A stretch of DNA of 64,000 bases from Stratiolaelaps scimitus (lineage: Eukaryota; Arthropoda; Arachnida; Mesostigmata; Laelapidae): the NCBI GenBank assembly GCA_019614645.1, contig JABWDB010000009.1:9839501-9903500 (forward strand), written 5' to 3'. The notes beneath the pieces are model-generated. The model was not told where the DNA came from and did not search any database. It was given only the letters and a program-made list of their open reading frames with translations. The first letter of the stretch is position 1. Each line of letters opens with the position of its first letter. Below are positions 28,519-41,900 of the stretch, in pieces. The translations under genes and the position numbers were made by a program.

Positions 28519-29920
28519 ATATAATCTAAAAGATAACTAGTCAAGAAGACGACACGGGCCTTGCCGTCTCGATGGCGTGCGTGCGTGTCTGCGGACAAAA
28601 CTTGAAAAAAAAAGCTGCATTGTACTGTATATCAACAAATAGCAAAATCTATTCTGCACACTCGACATGTCGACCGAACCGCCTTCTAGGCGATACCAAT
28701 GAAATGCAGTCGAAACTCATTTTGGACGAGCAGCGCCGGTGTCGACCAATGCACGGCAGCGCCCTACGCCCGAACTGACGAGCGCCATTTACGGCTCCAC
28801 CGAATCGGTGACGGAATCGCCAACGGGGCGTACGGTAGCCGAATAGCTAAACATCACGGTAGCAGTAGCCGAGTCGTTGCCAGTGGTGACGATACAGATC
28901 GGCCTAGCTGTCTGCATTGTACGTTGGTATCGGAGCACCCATTCGTTGATGTTCCTTGATGCTGCAGCTGCCACCAACACCACCACCGCCGCCACCGAAA
29001 ATCAATACGTACGTTTCCATACAGATATGGATAGATAGCACAGGCGGATGGCCGAAGATAACCATGAGTTAATCGGGAGCCGAGTGTAATGTGGCGAGTG
29101 TCTACTGCTTGTTCTGCTCGAACAGAGCTGGAGTCCCCATGGCCGAAGTGGTGGAACCATCCGCGGGCGTTATTATGTTGGTGCGTGTATATGATATACA
29201 CAAGGGCCACGTCGGGCTATTGTCGTGGGCGAACGGATACAGCCCTGCGTTGGTCAGAGTGGACTGACCATCCAAGAGGCCAACGCTGAAATGTTCCATG
29301 AGACGAATCCCTGATGATGTTTTGCCGGCTTCGCCGCCGTAGCGGGGTGCCGAGGATCTTGTAAATTTGCTTACATTGACTTAGAATTCATTTCGTATAT
29401 ACAGATCATGTACGAGCTGGCGTCCGTCGCTCATTTCAATTTGATCAAAACGCATAGTGTCTTTGCTCTTAGCCGATGTAGACCAAAGACGGTGGGATCC
29501 CACCCCCATGAGCGACTCAGGGCGGCTGCCTCTCGAGTTGCTGCGAGCTCCCTTCTCATCGGACGCTTTGTTATAATACTACTGCCTTGCTACTTCATCA
29601 TAAATTACAGCTCAGGCCAACTTTGGAGCCTGTTCACTTCAGCCGTACCGTCTTCGTCGGTGCCGTCAGTACAGACAGCTTGACTCCGGTACGGCCCGAA
29701 GGAGCGAATTTCAATTCACGTGAACCAACTCCTCCATTACGAGTGCGCTTCTTCAGCCACCTCTCTCTCTCTCTCTCCCTGTGTCTTTTTCGTTCTATAA
29801 TTGTTTGCTACGGCGGCTAAGTCTCTGTTGTGGACGCTGCGGATATCGCTGTTGTTGTAGTAGTTTACGTCCGTTTTCTCTATTCATAAAACAAATTTGT
29901 GTGCATCCCCGATATTGTTG

Positions 29921-29956
<36 letters not shown>

Positions 29957-32900
29957 GTTCTAATGTGGTCGCCGTGAACTTCAAAGCTGTCGAAGAGCAC
30001 GGCACGGTAATACGCCACCGTGACCAACATCTGTCTCTACCCAGCTTTTTCGCTTGTTTATTTTGCCGAACAATGATGCTACGATTCTTTACTCTGATGT
30101 ACGTATGTACATAGCCTGCATACTACTGTTATATATATATATATATATATATATTGCATTGCGCAGGGTTACGGAAAACCGCTGCAAATGAGTGACCCAA
30201 GCGTTCTGTTGGACCGAACCTTTCGTTGACAGTAGAGGGCGCCTCGAACGGTCGCCGGGATCGCGCGCGGATACAGCCGGCGCCCTGGCGCCCACGCACT
30301 TCAGCCATTCGCTCCTGCAACGGCGAGCAGTCACCAGAGCATTTGCCGAAGCACTAGCCGCCCCATAAAGCGTTGCGTTTGCGACGGTGTCTATATGAGT
30401 GTGTCTGTGTGTTTGTTTGTGTGTGCGCGCGCGCCTGTTGTTTCACTGTGGTGACTTGGATGGATGCCGATGCGATGTGTGGCTCCATGCGAGGGTATGC
30501 GTAGTGTATGTTGCTGCGGCGGTGGCGGCCGCCGCCGCCGCGAGGAGGCACTGCGAGGGATTTCGTGAGTCGGTGCCGGCAGGCCTGTCTACGGTATTGG
30601 CCAGCAGTAATGATAATGGGTTAGCGATTGTGGCTGTGACCATCCTGCCTTTACGGTGGCCATAGCTCCGACTATTTTTGCTGTCGCCATCTTCTGACCC
30701 TCGCCCACAGGCGGTCCGTCACTCTGCCGTGAGCGAGACCGCGATCGGCGACTTTCAGCTGCTCAACAACTGAGTCTCCGGACAGTTTGCCGCTGACCGA
30801 ACAGCGTTCGCCGGCAATGCGGCAGATGAACGTTGCTGTGCACCGTGTGCTGATTCTGCTGCTGTTGTAAGCAGCTCCGTTTGCGCGAATAGACAAACCA
30901 CGAAAGGGCAAAGCCGCAGTGCGCAGTCCTCCGCTGCGCCCATTGCTGCTCAGGGCGTGTGCTGTCTAGAAAGTTTGACATTACAACGCGTATCTGTTGG
31001 CGTATCTGTGCGCGCCGGCATAGAATCACCGTTGAACGCTGCGCTGAGAGCAGGCAGAAACACATCTACATCGCTGCGGTGGCGGACCGCCACAGGGAAC
31101 CGGCGGACCTAGGCACAACGAAGCAGAACAACATGTTGTCAGTGACGTCTGGCTGCCCCACGAAACGCTAAATCACCTGCAGCAATAGCTAATCGTGATC
31201 GTTTGCTACAACGATATAGCTTGTTCCGTTTGCATATAGACTTTGTACTGTGAATAGCAGAATCGTACAGTCGTACAGTATTCTCGTGCTGAGCGAGCGC
31301 GCGCGCCGCTTGCATGGACAGATTCGATATTGTGCACCTATATATCTATATATATACAAATATATGTATTGGTACACACAGCACAACTAGGACAAACCAC
31401 AGCAAAGACTGTGCCCTTGATTGATTTTGTGTGTGGCGGTGCGGTGTTGACACATGACAAACTCGAGGTGACAGACGAAGCGCATAGGAGTGATTTGATT
31501 TCATCAGTAATAATCGTTATTTGTCGTTGTCATTGTGGTTATTAGTGAGTGCTGTTGTCGGTGTTGCCGTTGTCGTTGTCGTAAACGTCGACGAGGACGA
31601 CGATCACGGTGTTGTCGTGGTTCGTCGCAACTCAAATAGATATGTGCAACTTGCTAGTGTTATTCTAGATGGTGAACTTCTAACTCAGACAAACATTATT
31701 TCCTATGCTAATGTGATCTATTTCTGGTGTTCGACATCGCGATGTGCAGACTGAATCTGAGAGTGACAGAGAGATCGCACAAGTGCTGAGTGCGCCTCCT
31801 GTGCCAAGCGTTCCGACCATTGTGACTTATAAACAGCAGTGGGAGTTGCCTTCCACGTACGAAGCCGCTGCGTCAAGTTCGGCGCAAGCTGATATTGAAG
31901 AACAGGAAGAAGACATGGACTTCGCAGATTCCACCCTGCGGGGCTCCTCGCTAACAATCACTGAGGTGAAATCGACAAAGCTTATAAAGACCCACGAAGA
32001 CAATCCAAATGCAGATTTCCTCGTCAGGACCGCCCTGAAGGACACGAAAAGTGACCAACGGGTGTCTCTTAGCGTGGCGTTGCGATGTGGTATCATTGAT
32101 TCCAAGTCTGGTAAGTTTGTCGACACGAAGACCGGCAAGCAGTACAGCCCCAATGAGGCTGTCGAGGCTGGCCTCGTGACGCAACAGTACCTCGATGTAC
32201 TGGAAGCGCCTTGCGGTCTCGTTGATACTCGAAGTCAACAAGAGCTGACTCTCCTAGATGCAATTCGTTTCAACTTCTATGATCCTCACCGACAGACCCT
32301 GCTTGACGCGAAGGGTAATCCAATATCAGTTCAAAAAGCTGTGCAAACCGGATTACTGAAGAACCCAGACACCATGGTGAAAAAATTGAAGCTTATCCGT
32401 GTGACACGACTCAGCATTACCGAGGCATTTGATGCCGGTCTTATTGATCCTAAGGACAGCAAGGTCATAGACCCCATGACCGGCGAGTCGTATACCATCG
32501 ACCAGGCTTTCGCACGAAAGCTTATAGAGCCTAAACGGGAGAACGATGAAGGCCTCACGCTGACCTATGCCCTAGACCGGGGCATGGTTGACGATAAGGG
32601 TCGGCTCATGGACAACTGTTCCGGAGGCGTGTATGACCTGAACGAAGCTCTCACCCGAGGAGTCCTGTGCTCCGAAACGCGAGAGGTGGTCAACAAGAAG
32701 TCTGGCAAAGTTGTCAGTGTGCCTACAGCTATTCAAGAAGGGCTCCTTAATGTCCGTAATGGCCAGTATGTGGACGAGCAGACCAGAGAAAGGCTTTCGC
32801 TAGGAGCTGCTCGTAAACGCGGTCTAATTTCGCCGTCACTGACGTTGAAGGATGCCGAAGCTCAAGACCTGCTGGATGAGTCAGGCACAATCCTGAACCC

Positions 32901-35900
32901 GCACACGAAAAAGCGAATCAGCCTCCTGGAGGCAGTGTCGCTCGGATTGCTTGATGCGAACATCAAATGCATCCTACATCCTATTAGTCAGGAAGCGATG
33001 TCCCTGACGGAGGCTATGCACCAAGGGATCATTACGCCCAATGGCAAATTCGTCAATCCGAGAACGCATGAAACGATGAGCATCATCGAGGCCGTACACC
33101 GGGGCCTGATTTCATCAGTTTGCCAGAAAATGATCTTTGAGGTAGAAGGCTTTCAAGATACTAAGACCGGGGACAATGTCAGTTTCAATCAGGCTGTACA
33201 GCAAGGTATCATCAATATGAAAAACAGAACGTTCAAGGATACGAAAACGAACAAGACGATGACGCTGAAAGAGGCAGTCAACAAGAAGCTCATTCTGGAG
33301 CAAGTCTATGAGATGTTGACCAAGCCCATCGGTCTTCGGAACGATAAAGGCGAAGAGATCACTCTACTGGAGGCAGTGTTCACTCGCCGTATCGATCACA
33401 AAACCGGTCAGCTTCGTCATCCGAAGACGTTAATGCCTATTTCGCTCCGTGATGCCGTCAAAGAAGGCATCATTACTCCCGAAGGAGCTGCCTTGCTTAG
33501 AGGGTTGCTCCGAATCACGGTGAGCACCGCCACCGTCACAAAGACCATAACGCGCTATGTGACTGTACAATCACAAGGCGGCTCGGCTGAGGTGGGAATT
33601 TCATTCCAGGAGGCTGTCAAGAAAGGTCTCATCAACGAGCATAATGCCACGTTCAAGCATCCGAAAACAGGCAAGGTCGTTAGTTTAGAGGAAGCCATCA
33701 ATGACGGTATGCTCGTCCTCTCTGCCGAGAGCACCCGGGACTTGAAGGCCGTACAGGCAATTCTCAACACCAAGACCAAGACGCGGGTGGTGACGACGGA
33801 GCGCGAAATGAGAGAAGTGATTGAGAAGACCAGGTCCCGGAGCAGTTCGCTGACGAAATCCAGCGTGAAGGCAGAATCGAGGATCGAGGTTACTCCGTCA
33901 GGTGGAAGTTCCATCGTGACGTCGTTGGAGGGCGGGCCGAAGTCACAGGAAATGTCGTACCAATGCTCGTACGAGGAGACTGTCGAGACCGAGAAGAAAC
34001 GACGAACGCCACCAGCCGAGTCCGAGTCCGAGTCGGTGTCAAAGAAAGTGTCCGTGAAGGTTGACACAAAGAAGAGAGATGAACCGATGGACGTGGACAA
34101 ATCCGCAGAGAAACGATCGCCTAGTCCAAAGAAAAGCGGGATTTCTGCTGCTCCAGGCAGCCCGGAGCACAAGAAGGCAAAGAGGACTGACACTGATACG
34201 TCAGTAAAGGCGTTTGAATCATCGAGATCATCCGAGTCGATTAAGACTAGCCGCACCCGTGAAAGCTCTTCGAGCTCACTTCGATCGAGATCGTCCAGCC
34301 CTCAAAAATCTTCCACTACGGTGACTGAGTCTACCACTGTCATAACAACCTCGACCGGTGGCGCCGCCACACCAAGGAGTGCAGAGCCTTCCCCAGCGTC
34401 GATCGAATTATCCCGCGGGTCCAGCCCAGCAAAAATTGCTGAGAGCTCCACCACGTACGATGCTGGTGTTTCGACCACCCAAAAGTCAATGGAGACTCGG
34501 AAAGTGATCAAGACATCGAGTCGTGGTGGCAGCCCAACAAAAACAAGCCAAGTGTCTGTAGAGACTCATGGAGACTATCGGACAGATCTAACGCAGTTAG
34601 CGGAACCCCGCCTAACGGAAAGACTCGCGAAGATAAAGACCGCAGACATTTCTTCTGAGACCACAACTGCCAGTAGCAAGTCAACGATCGTCAGTGGTGG
34701 CAAGACCGTAACTGCAACTACAACAACGACTACGAGTGAGGCTACGACCAGCCGAGCAAAAGGTGGCAGGACATCTCCACGAAAAACCAGTCCGGAAGCC
34801 AAGCAACGTCAAGTTTCACCTTCAAAAGCAACGTCGCACGCCGAAGCTAGCAGCACAGTTGTGTGCGACATCCCTTCCAAAGGCTGGAATCTTCAAGAGG
34901 TGCTGACGAGAGACATGCTGGACGTTCACAGCGGTCTGTTAACCCTGCCTGGCACTGACCGCGTTGTCTCACTGGAGGAGACGGTCAAACTGCAACTGGT
35001 CAATCCGGAGTCGGCCCAGGTGACCGACACACGCAGTGGCAAGACCTACAATCTCCTTGAGGCATTTGAAAAGGGCTTGCTGGATCCTGCTGGTAACACG
35101 CGGATGATGACGAACAATGTGAGTTTTAAGGAAGCAATCGATTGTGGCATCATTCGCCTCGAGGAACCAAAAGAGCCTGAGGTGGAGGCTAGGAAACAGC
35201 TGCATATCGCAAAGCCTGCCCATAGCGAGCCGAGTGCTGCGCTAGAGAAAATGAAACAGTTCACTCCGCCTACGCCGCTAACGATAATACGCCATGATGA
35301 AAGCGGTCTGGATATCGATCTCGGAATTGCTGTCGAAGCCGGTGTCATAGCTTCCGAAGATGTGCAGATTACGGATCTACGCACAGGACAGACTGTTTCA
35401 CTAGCGGAGGCGACTGCGACTGGTATGATTGAGGAGGACACGCTCATTTTCACCGACAAGCATACCAAGAAGAAGATGGGACTATCTGACGCAGTAAAGT
35501 TGGGACTAATCGCCGTATCTGCTCCAGCGGCTCTTGGCGTCGAAGCCATCAAAAGCTTAGCTCAACTCAAACAGGCTAAAGAAGAGAAAACTCAGAGGAC
35601 GGTTACGTGTACCGAGCCCGTGCGAGCGACAACCGAGACAACAAAGATCGTCCGGAAGGCCGAACTTGTCATCCGCGATGCGGGGTCCGGCAGAGAAATC
35701 CCGGTTGACGAAGCCCTACAAATGGGTATCATTGACAGCGGGCTAGCCCAGGAGCTTCGTGAATCCGCGAAAACAACCGAACATACAGTGCACACGACGA
35801 CCACTGTAATGGTAACCGATCCAAACACTGGGGAGTCGATGACGCTTACGGATGCCCTTGAGAAGGGCGTTCTTACGAAGGATGCCGTTGAAAAGCTGCA

Positions 35901-38900
35901 ACGCGGAAACGTGTCCGGTGTTGTGACGAGCGTTCAGACGGCCTTCGTTGGCGAAGACAAAGGCGCCACGGTATCATACCAAGAATTCATGACTAAGCCA
36001 ATGTCTGAGATAACGAAACAGTCGGGCGAAACTCGGTTGACTATTCAGCCGGTCGAAGCCATTAGCAAGGCATCAACGATGACGGAGGAGACGACGACGG
36101 TGTATCGACAGCCTGTGACGTTGCAGCGGATTAGGCGGATACTTTATCCAGCAAATATTGCCTTCCAACGAGGCTTCATTGATGCCGCAACTCGCGACGT
36201 CTTTGAAGAGGTCGTCCAGAACAAGGACAAGATGGGGCCCATCACACTGTCGGAAGCTATTCGCAAAGGGATTATCAAAGACTCGGTCGTTACCGATCCT
36301 CTAAGCGGCAAACGACTTCGGCTATCCGAATGCACCGAGAAAAAGATCGTTGATGATCGCTCGGGTCTTCTTGCCATTCCGGTGGGACGTCCTCTGGCCC
36401 TAGGCGAAGCTCTACAGCAAGGACTAATTGATATTGCCAGTGATAAGATCATCCACCCGGAGACGGGCGCTGACCTCAGTCTTCAGGAGGGAATACTCTG
36501 TGATATAGTGGACTATAACTCAGCCGTGTTGCATCCTGACGACTCTAAAACGCAACTCTCGGTCGACGAGGCCATCTCTCAAGGCGTCCTTGATAAGCTT
36601 TCGGGTGAATTTTCCACCGCAAAAGGTCGAGTTCCACTGCATCAGGGTGCAGAAAAGTACTCACCGGTGCAGCTTACCGAAAAGAGCGCCCCGGACACGG
36701 CAAAGCGAATGCCGAAGTTGGCGCTCGCGTTCCCAGTGGCACTGGAACGTGGCCTGATAAACGCGCCAAGAAAAGAATTCACCCATCCATCAAGTGGCGT
36801 ACGAATGCCCGTCAAGGAGGCCATTGAGAAGGGGCTTCTGCTTGACCAGCAAATCGCTGCCGTAGAAGATAGTTTTGACGTCGTTGAGGCCCTCGACGGA
36901 CGACTCATCGATACCATACAGTGTACGGTCCAACACCCGAAGACCGGTAGCGAGACGTCTGTACGTGAGTCAATGGAAGCCGGTACGCTCCAATTGAAGC
37001 CGGTGCCCGTGCGCCCCGTTATGGAATCATCGAGCAAGGTGACGTCATCGAAAATAACCGCCAAGGTGACGACGATTAAGAAGACACTTTCAATCTCGCC
37101 TGGCTACGAAATGGCGTCGAAAGATAGTGTACGTGAGAAATCCACGGGCAAGATCTACCCACTCGATGAAGCGATCGCACTTGGTTTCGTCAAAGTGGAG
37201 GCGGAAAGTAAGGATACAAAGCAGACCCTTTCCGATGCCGTGGCTTGTGGCGCCGTCGATCTGGCGCAAGGTACGTACACTGATCAACTAACCGGAACGA
37301 CCATGCCATTGCGTGAAGCACTCATCAAGGGAGTACTCGTGCAGGACCGTCAACCACAGGGCAGCTCAACGTACACGCTAGCGGAAATCTTCGATTATTA
37401 CGATCCCAATACGAAGACATTTGTGCTACCCTCGGAATCGCAGCCATTATCTTTTGTCGAGATCAAGAAGAAGGGCCTTCTCGATGAGACTGCTATGGTG
37501 TATCAGTCCGAGACAAAGTCTCACATAAGCACACGCGAATTCTTAGATCATCCTACTAACAGCCGCCTGATAGAACAGGGAAAGATCAGTGTGTCTGGCC
37601 GCACCGTCGATCTGCGGGACGCACTGCAACGCGGTCTCATTGCTACCATTGCAGCGCCCGCGATTGCTGCATATAAGATTGCTCAAAGCACGTCAACTGT
37701 CATTAAGAAGGCCACAGGGGAGAGACAGCGTAGCCCTTCACCAAAAAAGACGACGGAATCGCTTGAACGGCACGTTTCGAAACACGAAGAGTCGGTCTCT
37801 TCGAGTGAGTACCGCTCGTCGTCGCGGTCGGTGAGCCCCTCAAAGGCGTCAAGTACCACAGTGAAGGAAGTCACCGAGATTACTACCACTATCAAGGCTG
37901 GCTCTCCGACAGTGAAAACTGTAGAAGTTACTAGTATAGTGAGCCCTACTCGAGCAGAGTCTAAATGGGAATCGGCTACGATGGAGACCACAAGTAAGTC
38001 GTCATCCCGCGCAAGCAGTCCCTCGAAAACAGCCAAATCAACGGTTTACGAAGTTACCGAAGTGTCAACAACGGTTAAGAAGTCCTCACCTCCCGTGGCT
38101 AGTCCTCGGACATCTAGAACATCTAGCCCGACCAAGACCACCGAGACATTTGAGTATGTTTCGAAAGGGTCTTCTCGTTCCACTAGCCCGCTAAAGATTA
38201 CCGAGGTCGTGGACAGTCCCTCTACCTATCGGTCACAGGCCAGCAGCGACGTTCGGATGTCGTCATCAGTCTCGTCGGAGATTCGTCAGTCTTCCAGCTT
38301 CTCGACCTCAGTAACAGAGGAATCGACGAGCACCTCGGTCCGTTCAAGAAGCTCATCGCCGAAGAAGGCGGTTGTGTTGGAAGAGACAACGGTGATAAGC
38401 AGATCCCCATCAAGAGAAGTGCAGTCGCACATAAGCGAGACAGTGAAAGCTAGGGAATCCACATCCAAGACTTCGAGCAGATCTACTTCACCAACGAAAT
38501 CGCCTACAAGGGAGACCGCACCGAGCAAGCCTTCGCAGACCACCACGAAGGTTACCAAGGAGGAGACTGTGATGAAAAAGACAACATCGCCTCGAACTCC
38601 GTCACCGGTAAAGTCCGCCGAGAGCAAGGCGTTTGAAAGCTCTACGAGTGAAGTTAGAACGACGTCGAGTTCGAGATCGTCCTCACCATCAAAGAGGACC
38701 ACAGAACAGCTCAGGGACACCGCCGAGCGTCTCACTGGCGTGACATCGAGGGTTGCCGAGTCCAAGAGTACCAGCTCATTCACCGAAGTGAAGACATCCA
38801 GCAGATCTACGTCGCCGTCAAAAACGGCTGTGGAGATTGCAACCGCCAGGACCAAAGTCGCCGAATCCCCTACGACTATGTCTTACACCGAAGTCAAGAC

Positions 38901-41900
38901 ATCTAGCCGATCCACATCGCCTTCAAAGACGGCTGTGGAGATTTCAACGGCTAGGCCCAAGGTCACTGAGTCAACTACAAGTTCGTCTTACTCGGAAGTA
39001 AAATCGTCCAGTCGTTCAACGTCACCTTCGAAGACGGTTGTAGAGATTTCAACGGCTAGGCCCAAGGCCACTGAATCAACTACAAGTTCGTCTTACTCGG
39101 AAGTGAAATCGTCCAGTCGATCAGCGTCACCTTCGAAGACGGTTGTAGAGATTTCAACGGCTAGGCCCAAGGTCACTGAATCAACTACAAGTTCATCTTA
39201 TTCCGAAGTAAAATCGTCCAGTCGTTCAACGTCACCTTCGAAGACTGTTGTAGAGATTTCAACGGCTAAGCCCAAGGTCACTGAATCAACTACAAGTTCA
39301 TCTTACTCCGAAGTGAAATCGTCCAGTCGTTCGTCGTCACCATCGAAAAAGGTGACAGAGACTACGGTAACGATCCCGAAAGTGATCGAATCAGTGACAA
39401 GCTCATCAGTCAAAACGTCAAGTCGATCTACGTCGCCTTCGAAGAGGGTGGAAAGTGTTACCACCGCAGAGCAAGCGAGAACCGAGTCAACAGCAAGCTC
39501 GGCATATACGTCAGAAATTAAGACGTCGTCTAGCCGATCATCGTCTCCCTCGAAACGAATCGTGGAAGAGGTTCGGGACACGGTTACCGAACGTGTCAGT
39601 GTCGCTACGCCGCGAGTCGTCGATGTAACCGACTCGTCCTATGCGGACGTGAAAGTCCGAAGTCGATCTTCATCCCCTTCAAAGAAACTAGTGTCGGAAG
39701 AATATGAGAAGGTGGTCGTGGAACGTTCTTCCCCGAAGGTGGCAGAGGCGAAGACAACTAGCTCGTATGCCGAGACAAAGACAACGACCAGCAGCTCAAG
39801 TCGTTCGTCATCGCCATCGAAGCGAGTGGCTGAGGAGCGTAGCAAACAAACAACTGAGACGAAGACGAGCAGTCGGTCCGCATCACCAACGAAGAAGGTG
39901 GAGACAAAGACATCGACAAGCCGATCCACGTCACCTTCGAAGGTCATCGTCGAGGAACGTAGAAGTAGCGTAGAGAAGGCTGTGAGCCCAAGTAGGGCTA
40001 GCGTGAGCAAGGTCGAAACGTCGTTCTCAAAGGTGGAAACGTCAAGCAGTCGATCATCTTCGCCATCAAAGCGAATCGTTGAGGAAAGACACGAGACGGT
40101 TACGCAGAGACAGGTATCCCCATCTTCCTCGAAGGCAATCGTGACTGAGGTAGTTAAGGAGATGAAGAAGACAAGTCGATCGCCGTCACCATCGAAACAT
40201 TCAGTGGAACGCGTGTCTACGTCGTCTACGGCGAGAAGCTCAAGCCACCAGAGCTCGAGCTACGTGTCTGAGGTTAAAGGGACGTCATCATCGTCTACCT
40301 CAAGAACAAGCAGCAGATCAACGTCACCTTCAAAAGTTCAGGAGGTTGTTCGCACTGCGTCGCGCTCAACGTCGCCATCAAAAATGCAGGTCTCAGTTAA
40401 AGAGCTTGAATACTCGTCATCGTCGTCGCGCAGCTCGCCTACCCGACAGGTTACCGTTGCTAGTGCCCGCGAAATTGAAGGTCCCCAGTGGCAGAATGTG
40501 CGCGAGTCGTCAAGTTTCACCGACACCGAGGTTGTGGTTAAACAAATGTTCACCGAGTTCAAGAAGCACTTTGAGGGCGAACTCGTTGTGGGCTCGAAAA
40601 CGACCGTCGATAAGATCGTGAGTAGTGATGTGCTTGCGGCAAAGCACTTTATGGTGCACATACCAGCGACAGGGGTCACCATGAAGCTGGAGGATGCCCT
40701 TATGCTCAACAAGATTACAGGCAAAAGCAACATCCTTGTGAGATCGCTCAACGAGCTCGTCCTTATCGAGGATGAGGAAGACGAGTACAAAACCGCCATG
40801 ATCGAACAGGAAAGCCGCCTCGAGTCGTCGTCACAGCTGAAACGCGAATATTACGATTCGCACAAGCACATCTTCGTCAAGCCCGGCGGTAGCCAACAGA
40901 TTAGCTTTGAGCAATTCGTCGACTCGTCGAATCTCCGTGATATCCGCATCAAGGACATGAAGTCAGGCGAGTTTGTCAGCCTACGCGAGGCGTTCGAACG
41001 CGGCATCATCGATCGGCAAACTGGCGAGTTCTTTGACCACTCGTCAGGTGCCTCGATGTCGTTTTTCGACGCAGCGGATCTTTCGTTTGTCACATGGTCG
41101 TCACAGGGCGCTCAGCGCTCAGAGCGTTTCTCTAGTTCGGGGGTCACCTCAGGGTTCCAGTCGCTCTCAGAAGCCATCCGAGGGCTGTCCTTTGACGCAC
41201 AAAAGGTAAAAGTTAAAAACAAAAGCAGAACAACCGCGCTGTTTGCCGCCGCGAATCAGCAACGATGCCTGCGATTTGCGAATGTCAGCAACTTGCAATG
41301 CTGTTGGGACAAGCTTGGAATGAAGTAACACCAATCATATCAAATCTAAATTGACAAAATATCACTTGCAGCAACGGCAGCGAACTTTTCAGCCAGAAAC
41401 TCGTCACTGTTTTCAGTAGGCATAGTAAATGTGTCTCGGTGTACCCCGGAACTGCGCCTCTTGGAGGGTCCGCGTGCACCTCCGGGGGCAGCGGACTCAA
41501 CAAGCGAAACTAGTTCTGTTCACACTTCCTATCAGCTATTCAGCAAAAGAAAAAGTTTGAAAAAGTTTACAATTCGTCATTTCGCATTGAGTTCACTTTC
41601 TTTCTTGATGTTCGCGCTAAGAACCACAGTTGTGAAAAGCTAGCTAAGTGTCCTGTGTATTCTGTTGTGTATGACGTTTTTGGAGTCGCTAATCGTCGTC
41701 GTTGTTGTTGTTGTTATTGTTGTAGATGTACAATTGCCAGTGACATGTCGTGTTGAGTTATAATAATCAGTTCATCATTCTTCGACTGCACAACTGAAAC
41801 ATATCTCTAGAAGCACCTCGAGTGCCCGAAGGCGGCCGCCTAAGCTATATGCTCGACACTCCCTCACCAAAAAAAAAAAAACAACAACAACACAAATCAC

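Larger units (their letters stand above)
26778..31749 (+). other. Large intron between E9 and the plakin-repeat exon
   Basis: A 5-kb intron. It contains (TA)n tracts at 28472-28523, 29922-29953 and 30130-30154, a CGA run near 27777-27799, a GC-rich CCG patch near 30525-30541, and TG/CG alternation near 30419-30434. Short ORFs here show no family resemblance. No exon is supported. Confidence 0.75.

Noticed and set aside
33555..34256. 233-codon open frame on the - strand
   Set aside because: Antisense shadow of the E10 coding sequence. The same applies to the other long - strand frames at 38286-38855 and 35046-35552.
41206..41328. Continuation of the E10 frame to a stop at 41326
   Set aside because: A proper donor at 41206 fits E11 in phase. 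The extra 40 residues look like intron; read-through is possible but unsupported.
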